Both the position numbers and the translations under genes were made by a program. From Laccaria trichodermophora (lineage: Eukaryota > Basidiomycota > Agaricomycetes > Agaricales > Hydnangiaceae): a stretch of DNA of 64,000 nucleotides. The notes below the pieces were generated by a model. That model had not been told where the DNA came from. It saw only the letters and a program-made list of their open reading frames with translations, and made no database searches. Every line of letters begins with the position of its first letter. Within the stretch, counting starts at the first letter, position 1. Below are positions 54,895-64,000 of the stretch, piece by piece. Location of the stretch: contig JACTVC010000002.1 in assembly GCA_018417955.1 (NCBI GenBank), forward strand, positions 3,596,001 through 3,660,000. Direction: 5' to 3'.

Positions 54895-57800
54895 ATGGCC
54901 TCGATCGCGTACATAGCAGCGTCTGTCAACCGCTTCAATCAGGCTGGAGATGTTTCTTCGGAGTCATTGTTCGCCTTTGGGTCTTCTCGTTTGGTAGGCT
55001 TGTGGAGCCTTCATGTAGGTCGTGACATAAAATTATTCTCCAATGCTACAACCAACTTTCCTCTGTAAAGGATGACATCGATTCTGGTATATCAGCGACT
55101 TTGCCGGGCCACGAGGGTTTAGTTACCTGCGTTCGTTTTCTTTCTAAGGACATCTTGCTTTCCGCCGACGACAAGGGGACATTGATTTTATGGAAACGAA
55201 TCGAACTTAAGGTGTGCAAACCTACCAACATCTCGAGGCCGAGATCTCAACAGCTACGTCTTGTTTAGTGGAAGATAGCCGTCAAGTGTCAGGCCCATTC
55301 AAAGGCTATTTCATCCATTTGTATCCACCAGAACCGTATCGTAACTGGGTCGTCAGACGGCCTCGTCAAAGTCTGGGTTTTCGTGGAAGGTGAGACTGGT
55401 ACGTGAATCGATAATGAACCTGGTGTGATTGATTTGATGAAGCGTAAATAATAGACGAAGTCATTGAATCTCAGGTTATTTCTCTCAAGGGGAAGTACCC
55501 TCTTGCTTTGGCTCTTACATATCTGCCTCATACCCGAGGTATAATGTCCATGTTTCAGAGTTTGGCTTCTTTAACCTTTGACTAACCTTTCAGTTTCCAT
55601 CCTCGCTATTGCCGGGACCGATACCGCTGTACAACTTTGGCTCCAATCTGAAGACACTGTCGGTTCCTTTGATTTTTGAGAGATTTCCTAATCCAACACT
55701 TTTCAAGTTCGTGCACTCAGCGATATTGGCAGGACATGAAGACTGGATTCGATGTTTGGCTTTCAAACCGGCGTCTGATGGGGAGCCTCTCGTTTTAGCA
55801 TCTGGTTCTCAAGATGCAACAATTCGATTGTGGAGCATAGAAGCATGGCAACGAGTGCCGTCCTCATCAGCCGCTAGTACATCAGCCATTGGCGAGCTGA
55901 GTGACGAGCTCCTTGATGTCTTCGAAGCGTCCCTTGGTGAACTTGGTGAAGCTGATGAAGGTGGAAAGCAGATTTCTCTGAAGCGTCATATTCTGTCAAC
56001 AAAGTCGGGGAGTGGAAGGTAGTAAGCAGTCTATCGCACTGTCATCCAGATCTAACTAAAGTCGACACGATAAAGTGCTGGACAACAATTCTCTGTCACT
56101 TTCGATGCTCTTCTTGTCGGACATGAGAGCGGAATCACGTCTCTCGCTTGGCGCCCTGACGTAAATATCACCTCCACTCCCACTTTGTTGTCAACGTCCA
56201 CAGACTCCTCTTTGATCTTGTGGTCCCCATCGACAGTGGCACAAGATGGCTCGGCGTCTATTTGGATAAACCGTCAGCGATTTGGTGACATTGGAGGACA
56301 ACGGCTAGGTGGTTTTGTTGGGGGATCGTGGACTCTACATGGGAGGGAGACACTTGCCTGGGGTTGGGCAGGTGGCTGTAGGCGGTGGCGTTGTTCTACG
56401 ACATTCTCAGGTCAGAGCCAGGGCGATGAGACGTGGCGTGAAGTGGGTGCTATTTCAGGTCACAATGGACCAGTGAAAGGTTTGAGTTGGAGTCCGAGAG
56501 GAGAATATTTGATCTCAGCTGGGTAGCATTTTTCTCGACTTTCACCAGCAATGCAATGCTCATTCCTGTTAGATTGGATCAGACTAGCCGTATACATGGT
56601 CCCATCACTGCCACTAACCAATCTTCTTTTTGGCATGAACTCGGTCGACCACAAATCCATGGATATGATCTGCTTGATGCTGTATTCATTGATCCTTTGA
56701 AATTTGCCAGCGTTGCGGATGAGAAAGTTGTCCGCATTTTTGAAGCACCTCGCAGATTTATCGAAGTTCTTGAGGTTCTCGGCGTAGCTCAATTCTCCGA
56801 GCATGATGTCAGTCTTCCTTCGTATGCAACAGTATCTTCGCCAATCTTCAGTCCAGCACAATCGGCCTCAAAGTGCTAATGTTCCCCCTCTTGGATTATC
56901 GAACAAAGCGACTGGGGAAGGTTCTACCTGCTTCTTTCGTCAAGGGCCTGTCTCTGACCTGATGTTAAGTTTCTGAGCAGACATCGATCGAGACGAAGCA
57001 GATACAACGTCCATATGAAGGCGAACTTGCTTCCTTGACACTATGGCCGGAAGTTGAAAAGGTCTTTGGACACGGGTATGAGGTGATCTATTCTTTGACT
57101 AGTGATGATTGGGGTATTTTTGACAACTTTATCTATAGTTGGTCACCATCGCTGTCTCAAATTCGCGTCATCTTATAGCTACAGCATGCAAAGCAACGAG
57201 TGCAGAACACGCGGTAGTTCGTGTATATGACACAAAGAATTATCGACCCTTTGGACAGCCGTTGCCGGGCCATATTCTCACCGTAACGAGGATCGCCTTC
57301 AGCCCTGACGACAAGTTGGTACTGTCGGTTTCGAGGGACCGTTCATGGCGACTCTTCCAAATTCAAGAAGGATTAGGCAAGGAGAACTATACGATGACTT
57401 ATGGCACCACTGAAAACCATATTAAAGGTTACACGCCTGTCGCTGCGGACAAAACCCATGGGCGAATCATATGGGATTGTGCCTGGGCGATGGAGGGGGA
57501 CATTTTCGCGACGGCCTCACGTGATATAACGGTCAATCTATGTTGCTTTTTGTATTTTCTCTTTTGATTTTGATTTCGTGTTCCAGGTTAGGATCTGGAG
57601 GAAAGAAGAAAATAACTCGCATTGGAGTACTGCAACCACAATCAAAACCAAAGCACCTGCTACCGCCGTTGCTTTTGCATCAGGAGATCTTCACGCGAGG
57701 CAAAACTTTTTTATTTGGCACGTCAGGCGCAGCTGATAAGAACTACCCTAGGCGGCATTTGGCAATTGGACTAGAAACTGGCAACATCGTCATTTATTCG

Positions 57801-58037
57801 AACAAAGTCGGGTCTTCTGCATCGGATTGGAGGACTGAACTATCAATCGATACAAGGTTTGGCACTTTTCATGCCCATTTTCCTCATATTTACGTTCTTT
57901 TCTGGTTCAGCATAGCACATGTGGATCACATCCACAGATTATCCTGGAGACCCACGGTAGGGTCTTCATCGGAGCTTGCTAGTTGCAGTGAAGATGGTAC
58001 ATTGAGAATATTTAAAGTGCAATTGACTACAGATTAG
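54895..58037 (+). CDS. ELP2: Elongator complex subunit 2, WD40 protein
   Basis: ELP2 is a double WD40-propeller scaffold of the Elongator complex, which modifies wobble uridines of tRNA. The start MASIAYIAASVNRFNQAGDV is typical for the family. Exons chain through introns of about 45-65 bp: after LWSLH (55,015), then DDIDSGISATLPGHEGLVTC, VRFLSKDILLSADDKGTLIL, LAIAGTDTAVQLW, ILAGHEDWIRCLAFKP, SGSQDATIRLWSIEAW, VGGSWTLHGRETLAWGWA, ISGHNGPVKGLSWSPRGEYL, then late blocks GHILTVTRIAFSPDDK and SVSRDRSWRLF. The end is HVDHIHRLSWRP with ELASCSEDGTLRIFKVQLTTD split by the stop at 58,037. The frame is intact throughout. Exon borders are by eye. Confidence 0.92.
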
Positions 58038-58275
58038 ACTATTCCGAATGAAATACTGAAATGAAAATCTGCTATACAGTGTGTATGAGAAAAAGGACTA
58101 CACAAAAGAAAAACATAGTAAGGTAACAATTTGAGGGTAGAGTTGGATGTGATGAGGGGATGTTATATAAGGGGTATAAAACACCGAATCTGATGCAGTA
58201 TAATATGAAACAGCAGAAAACAGGTAGACATGGAATGATGTGCTATAGGGATACAAGAACGCGTTAGGTCGTCAA

Positions 58276-61200
58276 TTAAACGATATCACGGAGGCTCATA
58301 GGGACTTCGGGCTGTACGAATGAGATGAGCAAGGGATTAGGAGGGTGAGAGGCATGTAGATGCTCACGCATTTGATTCTAAAGAGTAGGTTAGTCTATGC
58401 CCCACAAGGATAATTGGAAAAGACTTTACTTGTAGAAACATTCTATGGATCTTAACATCTCGACATCCCCACCGGTCGCTGTAACGAAGTTAACAACAAC
58501 GCCTGCGCGAGAATAACTAGAGGCAATGGCAGGAGCAACGCTGAGATATGTTAGTCAGACCAAAGAGTGTCGACATCCTCATATTCCTTACCGGTGGGCG
58601 TATTCCTCGACTGCTTTCGGGAGATCTGAAGTAATCATTAAAAACTTGATGTCAGATCAGGGGTTCGAAAGTACAACTTACCATAGTTGATGACAAGGGG
58701 AATATGGGAAACATCTGGGCCTTTCACCTGGACATCATAAACTACAAGTGCTTTTGTTGTTGGCTGCCTCATGATGACATTATTTGTACCCCTGAACTTG
58801 TTTAGGGCAGCTAGTTTAGTTCCTGCGTTCATGTCGCCGTGCTACGTGCAAAGTCAGAGATTCCCTGAAATTATTTAGAAAAGGGTACTTACGAGGGGGA
58901 TAGCTTCTAATCCACGACTAGCAAGCTTATACACCACCGAGTCAAGGGCCGTCATCCCCCCAACCTGAACGATGGCATGACTGATTTCGACATCGTCGAA
59001 GAGATCAGCGAGCGCGTCGAGTTTCCATTCTCTAGCCTGGGCAGTTTCAGCGCTCGTGGCTCCTCTTCCAGAACCAATGATACCTAGGCCGCCTCCTGGA
59101 GGCGCAGCCATAGGGTCCGATCGACCCCCGGCCGTGAATGCCAGATAAAGATAAAATTGGCGCAAGCCACGTGTTCCTTGAGTTGTTTCGGGATTTGCAA
59201 CATTGCCGTCGCGACGAACAAGCACACGGACAGGTTCCCGAAGCTGAATCGCCGAAGCAAGATTTAAAACATCTTGTGGGACAGTATTGGAGAATAATGC
59301 GGTTTGACGCTCGATAGTTTGGCCCGGGGTGGAACTCACGGCGGAATCCGCAGAACCTGGTGAAGATACCGACGAGAACCTGTGTGTTTGGAAAGGAGAA
59401 GCGGCCGCATTGGTGTCGAAGGGAGAAGAGAAGGACGCCTGCGAAGCGGTTCCAGGGGTGGTGGTGCTGGCGCTCGTGTTGGTGTTGGGCGTGCTATTGC
59501 CTAAAGGACGAGACCGGGGGGGAGGAAGTAATTTTACAATATTAAATACAAATTCATGAAGATTACGGGCGATCAATTGATCCACCTCGTCGAGAACAAG
59601 GAAACGAACGTCGGAGCCTGAGAGGCCCCCTGGGCTGGTAAAGAGAGCGTGAAGTTTTTGTGGGGTACCACAAATGATGTGAGGCATGTTTTGTTGTAGA
59701 AGGCGTAGTTCCTGGGTTAAATCGCTGGTTGCAGATGTAGTTCCAACTCCGAGGGCAGACCTAACGCTGATGGGTCCACCAAGATCTCGGATCATGCGCT
59801 GTGCTTGAGTGGCCTGATCTACCGTAGTAGAAATCATCACAACGATTGGCCCGCGGTGTCGAATAGCTATGTTGTTGACAGCCACCTGAATCGCAGGTAT
59901 GACATATGCTGCGATGCGCTCCTGGGTGGGTGGTGCTTGGGCAATAATATCGGCTCCTCGCAGTAAGAAAGGTAAAGCCCGCTGCTGTATCTTATTCGGG
60001 GGACCAAGCCTAAAAAAATGATGAATTGCGAAGATCTCAGGCGCAAAAAAAAAAAAAAAAAAGCATACCCAAACTTCCCAAGAGACCTCAAAAGTTCAGG
60101 AGACAAAGCTAGTTGTTCCCACTTGGAGATGACGGGTCCGGATTCACGTGGGGATCCTCCTGCCCAGTTATCACCTTGAGACTCAAGCATCTAAGCCAGT
60201 CTTCGAATCAGTTTAATGCACTTGGAGCCGTGGACGACACTTACGCCCGAGGAATCGCGTCGAAGGAGTCCGGATACTGAACGACGCTTATCTCGAAGCA
60301 TTGAATCTTGTCGATTCATATTAGATTCAGTTGGACGCAGGGGTAGATCAAGGGTTCCTGCAGACCACGTTCTCATAGGGGGTTGGCGAGGTGATGGCCT
60401 GAGATCAGGACGGTTTGGCAACCCATGCCCGAGCATTGTGGAAGAAGTCATTCCAGGTGGCGACATCATCTGGTTGGGAGCGATGTCTACTTGTGGGGAG
60501 TTTAAACTGATGACGGAGTTTTTGCGGACATCAGAGACGTTTAAGTGAAGTTGTTGCGTTTGAATGGCCAGGAGTTGGCCCACAGAAGACGTAAGGGTAT
60601 TCAGGCGCTGTGAAATGGACGTTATGTCATCGCCGGGAGCAGCCTGATTAGGCGCGATATTTGCGAGTGATGGCCGGGGATGACTAGTGAGGGGCGGCGA
60701 GAAACTCGAGCCGTTCGCAATGGGGGCAAAAGGATCTTTAAATTCTGGCTGCGCATTCATTCCGAGAGAACGGTCGAGAAGCAAGTTAACTTTGCGATGC
60801 ACTTCAGCGAGGTCGCGTTGGATTTCTTGGGTTGCATACTCATTTCGAACAAGGCGATCCAGTAGATCATGTAACAGCGGAGAAGCTTTGAGCCGCGCGT
60901 CGAAGGTGAGGGAATCCGGGGAAGGTGTAAATTGGCCACCAGAACCCAGAGAAGAGACAGGCGAGGATGAGGTGACCGCACCTCCCGACATTGATCGTCC
61001 GCCATGGCTGGAACCCACAAGAGATCCGTCCTGATTGGGTGCGATAGGGGGTGTTGAAAGTTCCCTGCGTTGTTGCTGTGGGGGAGAGATTGAGGAGCTA
61101 GGTGTCTGTGTCTCAGTGCCATTTTGCGGTCCAGCTTCTGGTAGGTCTTCTGGCAAAGTGTCAAGGGGTCCAAACATACTGCCCTCCCTGACGCTCCTTG

Positions 61201-61519
61201 ATTCAAGGTTTCTCCCTTCAACGACTGTGTAAGGTCCGCCAACATTCACCTGACGAAACATTGGGGATTGAGTCGTACGGGCAGGCGGCGGATGATGACG
61301 TGCTTCCTCGCGACTGTCTTGAGGAGGACTAGGAGAAGATCTAACGGAGCGGTACTCCGACGGCGAAATGGAGAGAGAAGACGTTGAAGCTCTGTCTTGC
61401 TCTCGGAAAGTAGAATGCCCAAAGGTGAAAGCACTACCCATTCCCTCGTCATCGCTGCCACGAACACCTCCAGGGAAGAATGGCATGGAGGCTGGGTTCA
61501 ACGCGGCGCTCCTCGCCAT
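58276..61519 (-). CDS. DEAD-box protein of eIF4A ancestry with lost catalytic motifs and a long N-terminal extension
   Basis: Starts MARSAALNPASMPFFPGG. About 440 residues of Ser/Pro-rich sequence follow, including a helical patch (QEIQRDLAEVHRKVNLLLDR). The helicase core then begins with SKWEQLALSPELLRSLGKFG. Compared with eIF4A, motif I AQxGxGKT reads AQAPPTQER; motif Ia PTREL reads STTVDQA; DEAD reads DEVD; SAT reads SNT. A roughly 60-residue Ser/Thr insert follows DEVD. In the second domain MNAGTKLAALNKFRG and LVINYDLPKAVEEYAHR align, but the arginine-finger HRxGRxGR reads HRVAPAIASSYSRAG. It ends EVPMSLRDIV. With no P-loop GKT and no arginine finger, ATP hydrolysis is very unlikely. A scaffold or decoy role is inference. 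Reading frames are intact, so this is not simple decay. Confidence 0.85.
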
Positions 61520-61901
61520 GGCAGAGTGAAAGCTAAGTGAATGACAACAATGATCGAACAGTGAACTATCAAAGCGCCGAATGGCAATACTGCCCCAGGT
61601 TTGTAAGCTGGCCTGTCTTTGAGGTTGGGTGGCTCTTACAATTTCGTCGTAATGTGTGATGGTTATGCAGATTCCATGCAGCCGGTCGTAGATAGTGCGG
61701 GAAGGACAGCCAAAGGAACTTGGAATCGTCGAGCGCCGCCCGGTGGTTGGAGGGAGGGAAAAGGGTTACATGAATCAAAAGAGAACCGACCCTTATAAAG
61801 GATCACGCGTGCGGACACAGATCTGCAATTTCGCAAGTAGCTAGGGTTCATATATAATACGTGCACATGAACAATAAAATGGTAATGAGTGTGTATGGGG
61901 C
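61520..61901. other. Intergenic between the DEAD-box and RRM genes
   Basis: Upstream region of the DEAD-box gene and 3' region of the RRM gene. No motif was recognised. Confidence 0.4.
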
Positions 61902-62812
61902 TCATGCCACGCATTTAGTAAAGGAGAGGCCAAAAATATTGTGGCGATCGCTCTGGGCTTCGCCAAAGTCGTGAAATCGCTCCGTGGGTTGCAGGGTCAA
62001 AGGCGTCCTGTTGAGAATGAGTCGAAAATCCTTTAGCAAGAAAATCAAAGCAGCGTACGATTTGCCACCTTGCGCAGTTTCGGGCGTCAAATGTGCACGC
62101 ATTGTTGACAGTCGTTCTGAAATAAAATGAAGCGGGAATATTAAAGGGCGTTTTTTTAACGTACGGTTCACCATGTCTCGTACTTCTGGAAGATCAGCAG
62201 CTGACAGAGTGACCTAACAACAGAGTGAAGTTGCGGTCCAAGTAACAGTAAGAGCGACATACCACCAGCTGGCATCCGTCTAGGATTGTTCCATTCATGA
62301 CGAGGGCCTTTCTCGCCGCAATCGGGCTGAAGAAGTCTATGGTCGCGTACCGACGATCGCGAGGCCCTCGCACTTGGGCTGGAACATTCGTGACTGCACA
62401 TCCCATACTAACCCGAATCAAAGTTTGTTTGATGGGGCCAAACTTGGTAAAGGCGAATTGAAGACGTTCTTGGGTGATGCCAGACCGAAGCTGAAGGGAC
62501 GACGGTTAAACTTGCTCAAAAACATTTCAAAAAAGGGCAAATACGTTTCCGACATAAATGTAAGACGGATCGGTTAGCCTTTTAGACTGTGTTTTCTCTG
62601 CGCTCTCCTTCTTGGTGCGAGCTTTCTTGGATTGTTTGGCGTCCTCCTCCTTGGCGACTGGATCTACCTTGGCCTTTCTTCCCTTGCGTGGTTGTGTGAA
62701 TTTACCGAAAAGCCGCTTGAAAACGTCAAGACAGGAGGGCGTGAAATTCTTGGAAGAAACGCACTTTTCTTGCCTCCGGGGCGAGTTTCTTGCTAGGCCA
62801 TCGAGTGAGCAT
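61902..62812 (-). CDS. RRM-domain RNA-binding protein
   Basis: Start ATG at 62,812 (MLTRWPSKKLAPEARK). A 47-bp intron GTGCGT...TTTCAAG joins to RLFGKFTQPRKGRKAK, and a Lys/Glu-rich linker (KARTKKESAEKTQSKR) follows. The RRM has RNP2 IYVGN, joined across an intron to LRSGITQERLQFAFTKFGPI, and RNP1-like RRYATIDFF, then SPIAARKALVMNGTILDGCQ. Introns near 62,213-62,261 and 62,114-62,162 lead to VTLSAADLPEVRDMVN and an end with QRLSTMRAHLTPETAQGGKS, stop at 61,902. It is one RRM with a basic N-terminus; the RNA target is unknown. An alternative non-ATG frame upstream was rejected because the splice gives a proper start. Confidence 0.82.
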
Positions 62813-63686
62813 ATTGAAAAGACTTGTGTAAAATCTTTGGGTATATCGCAATGAAGAGGGAGGTTTCTTGAGGATGAGGACAAGGTTTGACGCGTCGAAA
62901 TTTGAAATTTATATGATGAGGGTCAAGGCGGGGACGGTGGCTTTGCCGTGTTCTGTCGCGTTGTCCATGACGGTAGCGTTGTCCTTTTACCGAATGTAGG
63001 CCACCCAATTCGTCGAACAATGAGAGCAGGACCACGCTAAAGGTGGCCAAGGCAGGCAGGCCACAAGAACTGTAAAAGATGAAATCAAGTCCGTCACGTG
63101 CAAATTTTGTACCACTGCAGGTCTGGTTCTCAGCTGGTTCTAAGTAACCTCCAGAAATGACCTCAAAACACACCAGCGCATATCGAGGCGTTCTACGTGA
63201 ACTTAGGAGATCAGTGTGTTGTAGTCCTCATTCTTTTTATCCCTCTTTACTTAGCCACTTCAGATTGAACCGTCTCGCAAGGTCAATACCTCCATTGTTT
63301 CCCATTTTCGTTGTGTCGTACAGAGTTACCGCGAATCCAAGGACCCCCAGATTCTTGTAGACTTAGACAACGCAACCTTGCTTTTGCGGTCGCAACGGGA
63401 ACACAAGGTGATCCACATATTCTTGAACAGTATGCTCCTGACACTAATTTGAGCGCACGCGGTGACAGCGATTGCTGGAGAGATACAATCCATTGTTCGA
63501 CCTTACCGCAGAAGAGAGGATTCACGCGACGGCTCGGAGAGTGGGTCTTGATATGCCAGTCTTGCACAAAAAGGATACGAGTTAGCGTATGTAAATAAAA
63601 TTGCAAATACGGCGTAAGTAGCCAGTCCATCCATAACATCGATGTTCTTCCTTCGCCGTTTACGACAAGCCTACTACACACACTTG
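62813..63686. other. Intergenic between the RRM gene and SUA5
   Basis: Divergent promoter space. Open frames on both strands have no recognised domain. Confidence 0.4.
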
Positions 63687-64000
63687 ATGAACCCTCCAAT
63701 TGAGTTCTCAACGCAGGTTTTGAAATGCGATCCTTCTTCCATCTCCTTTGCTTCAGATTACCCCATAATTTCATCCCCAGACACCTCACGCGCTTTGGAC
63801 ATCGCCGCCCACCATCTGCGCGACCTATCTCAGACAGTCGTTTTCCCAACAGAAACTGTCTACGGGCTCGGTGCATCTGCTCAGAGTACCCAAGCCACCT
63901 CAAAAATCTTCTCCACCAAAGGTCGCCCTCCGGACAACCCTCTCATCATCCATGTATCATCCTTGACAATGCTCCGCACCCTTCTGCCCCTTGGTTATAA
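63687..64000 (+). CDS. SUA5: Threonylcarbamoyl-AMP synthase (SUA5/YrdC), partial at the right edge
   Basis: Makes threonylcarbamoyl-AMP from threonine, bicarbonate and ATP, the first step of the t6A37 modification of ANN-decoding tRNAs. Starts MNPPIEFSTQVLKCDPSSIS at 63,687. The YrdC motifs follow: TVVFPTETVYGLGASAQ and KGRPPDNPLIIHV, the latter with the conserved K-x-R and N residues that bind the nucleotide. The frame is open to the window edge (104 codons seen). The C-terminal Sua5 domain would lie outside. A longer frame in another phase over the same bases has no family match. Confidence 0.9.
   Translation, partial: MNPPIEFSTQVLKCDPSSISFASDYPIISSPDTSRALDIAAHHLRDLSQTVVFPTETVYGLGASAQSTQATSKIFSTKGRPPDNPLIIHVSSLTMLRTLLPLGY

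Noticed and set aside
63283..63903. A 206-codon minus-strand frame near the right edge
   Set aside because: It overlaps the SUA5 start on the other strand, lacks a domain and is rich in Arg, as expected of an antisense shadow.
63725..64000. Plus-strand frame beginning MRSFFHLL
   Set aside because: It is in a different phase from the YrdC motifs. The true frame starts at 63,687.

Overview
The window looks like a basidiomycete fungus, probably an Agaricomycete. Genes are split by short GT-AG introns of about 45-65 bp. The recognisable housekeeping proteins are fungal, and many other proteins belong to multi-copy families that I associate with mushroom genomes. No rRNA, tRNA or CRISPR was recognised. 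The organism call is inference from gene content and intron style.

The window has two compartments. From 1 to about 53.5 kb it is an accessory, transposon-rich region. Its contents, left to right: an unknown partial gene at the left edge; a small coiled-coil protein; a multi-pass membrane protein; a decayed PHO87/PHO90/PHO91-like phosphate permease; an intact 8-kb single-exon Helitron gene with a USP-like C-terminal protease domain; an F-box-like/nucleotidyltransferase-like protein; a gene with a SAM-like C-terminus that is split by a 6.65-kb fold-back element made of inverted 120-bp tandem arrays; a truncated relative of that gene; a large JmjC protein; a nuclear-looking protein of unknown function; two plus-strand genes, one a second coiled-coil protein; a large conserved protein of unknown function; another SAM-like gene; an alcohol-dehydrogenase relic hit by a hAT-type MITE; a 2-oxoglutarate-oxygenase-like gene with frame breaks; a second nucleotidyltransferase-like protein without its acidic motif; a Tc1/mariner-type MITE; and a fourth SAM-like copy.

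From about 54.3 kb to the right edge the sequence is dense, ordinary gene space: holo-ACP synthase type phosphopantetheinyl transferase and Elongator subunit ELP2 (divergent, about 80 bp between their starts), a DEAD-box protein of eIF4A ancestry that has lost its catalytic motifs, an RRM protein, and the start of SUA5/YrdC.

Three signals cut across the gene list. First, a dispersed family of about 74-bp near-perfect palindromes (core AAGTGGACGTCCACTT), with seven copies and one half copy, mostly 0.2-0.5 kb beyond the 3' end of minus-strand accessory genes and including one degenerate copy beyond the Helitron. Second, the giant fold-back element. Third, the SAM-like family, whose four copies share domain order and 5' leader motifs.
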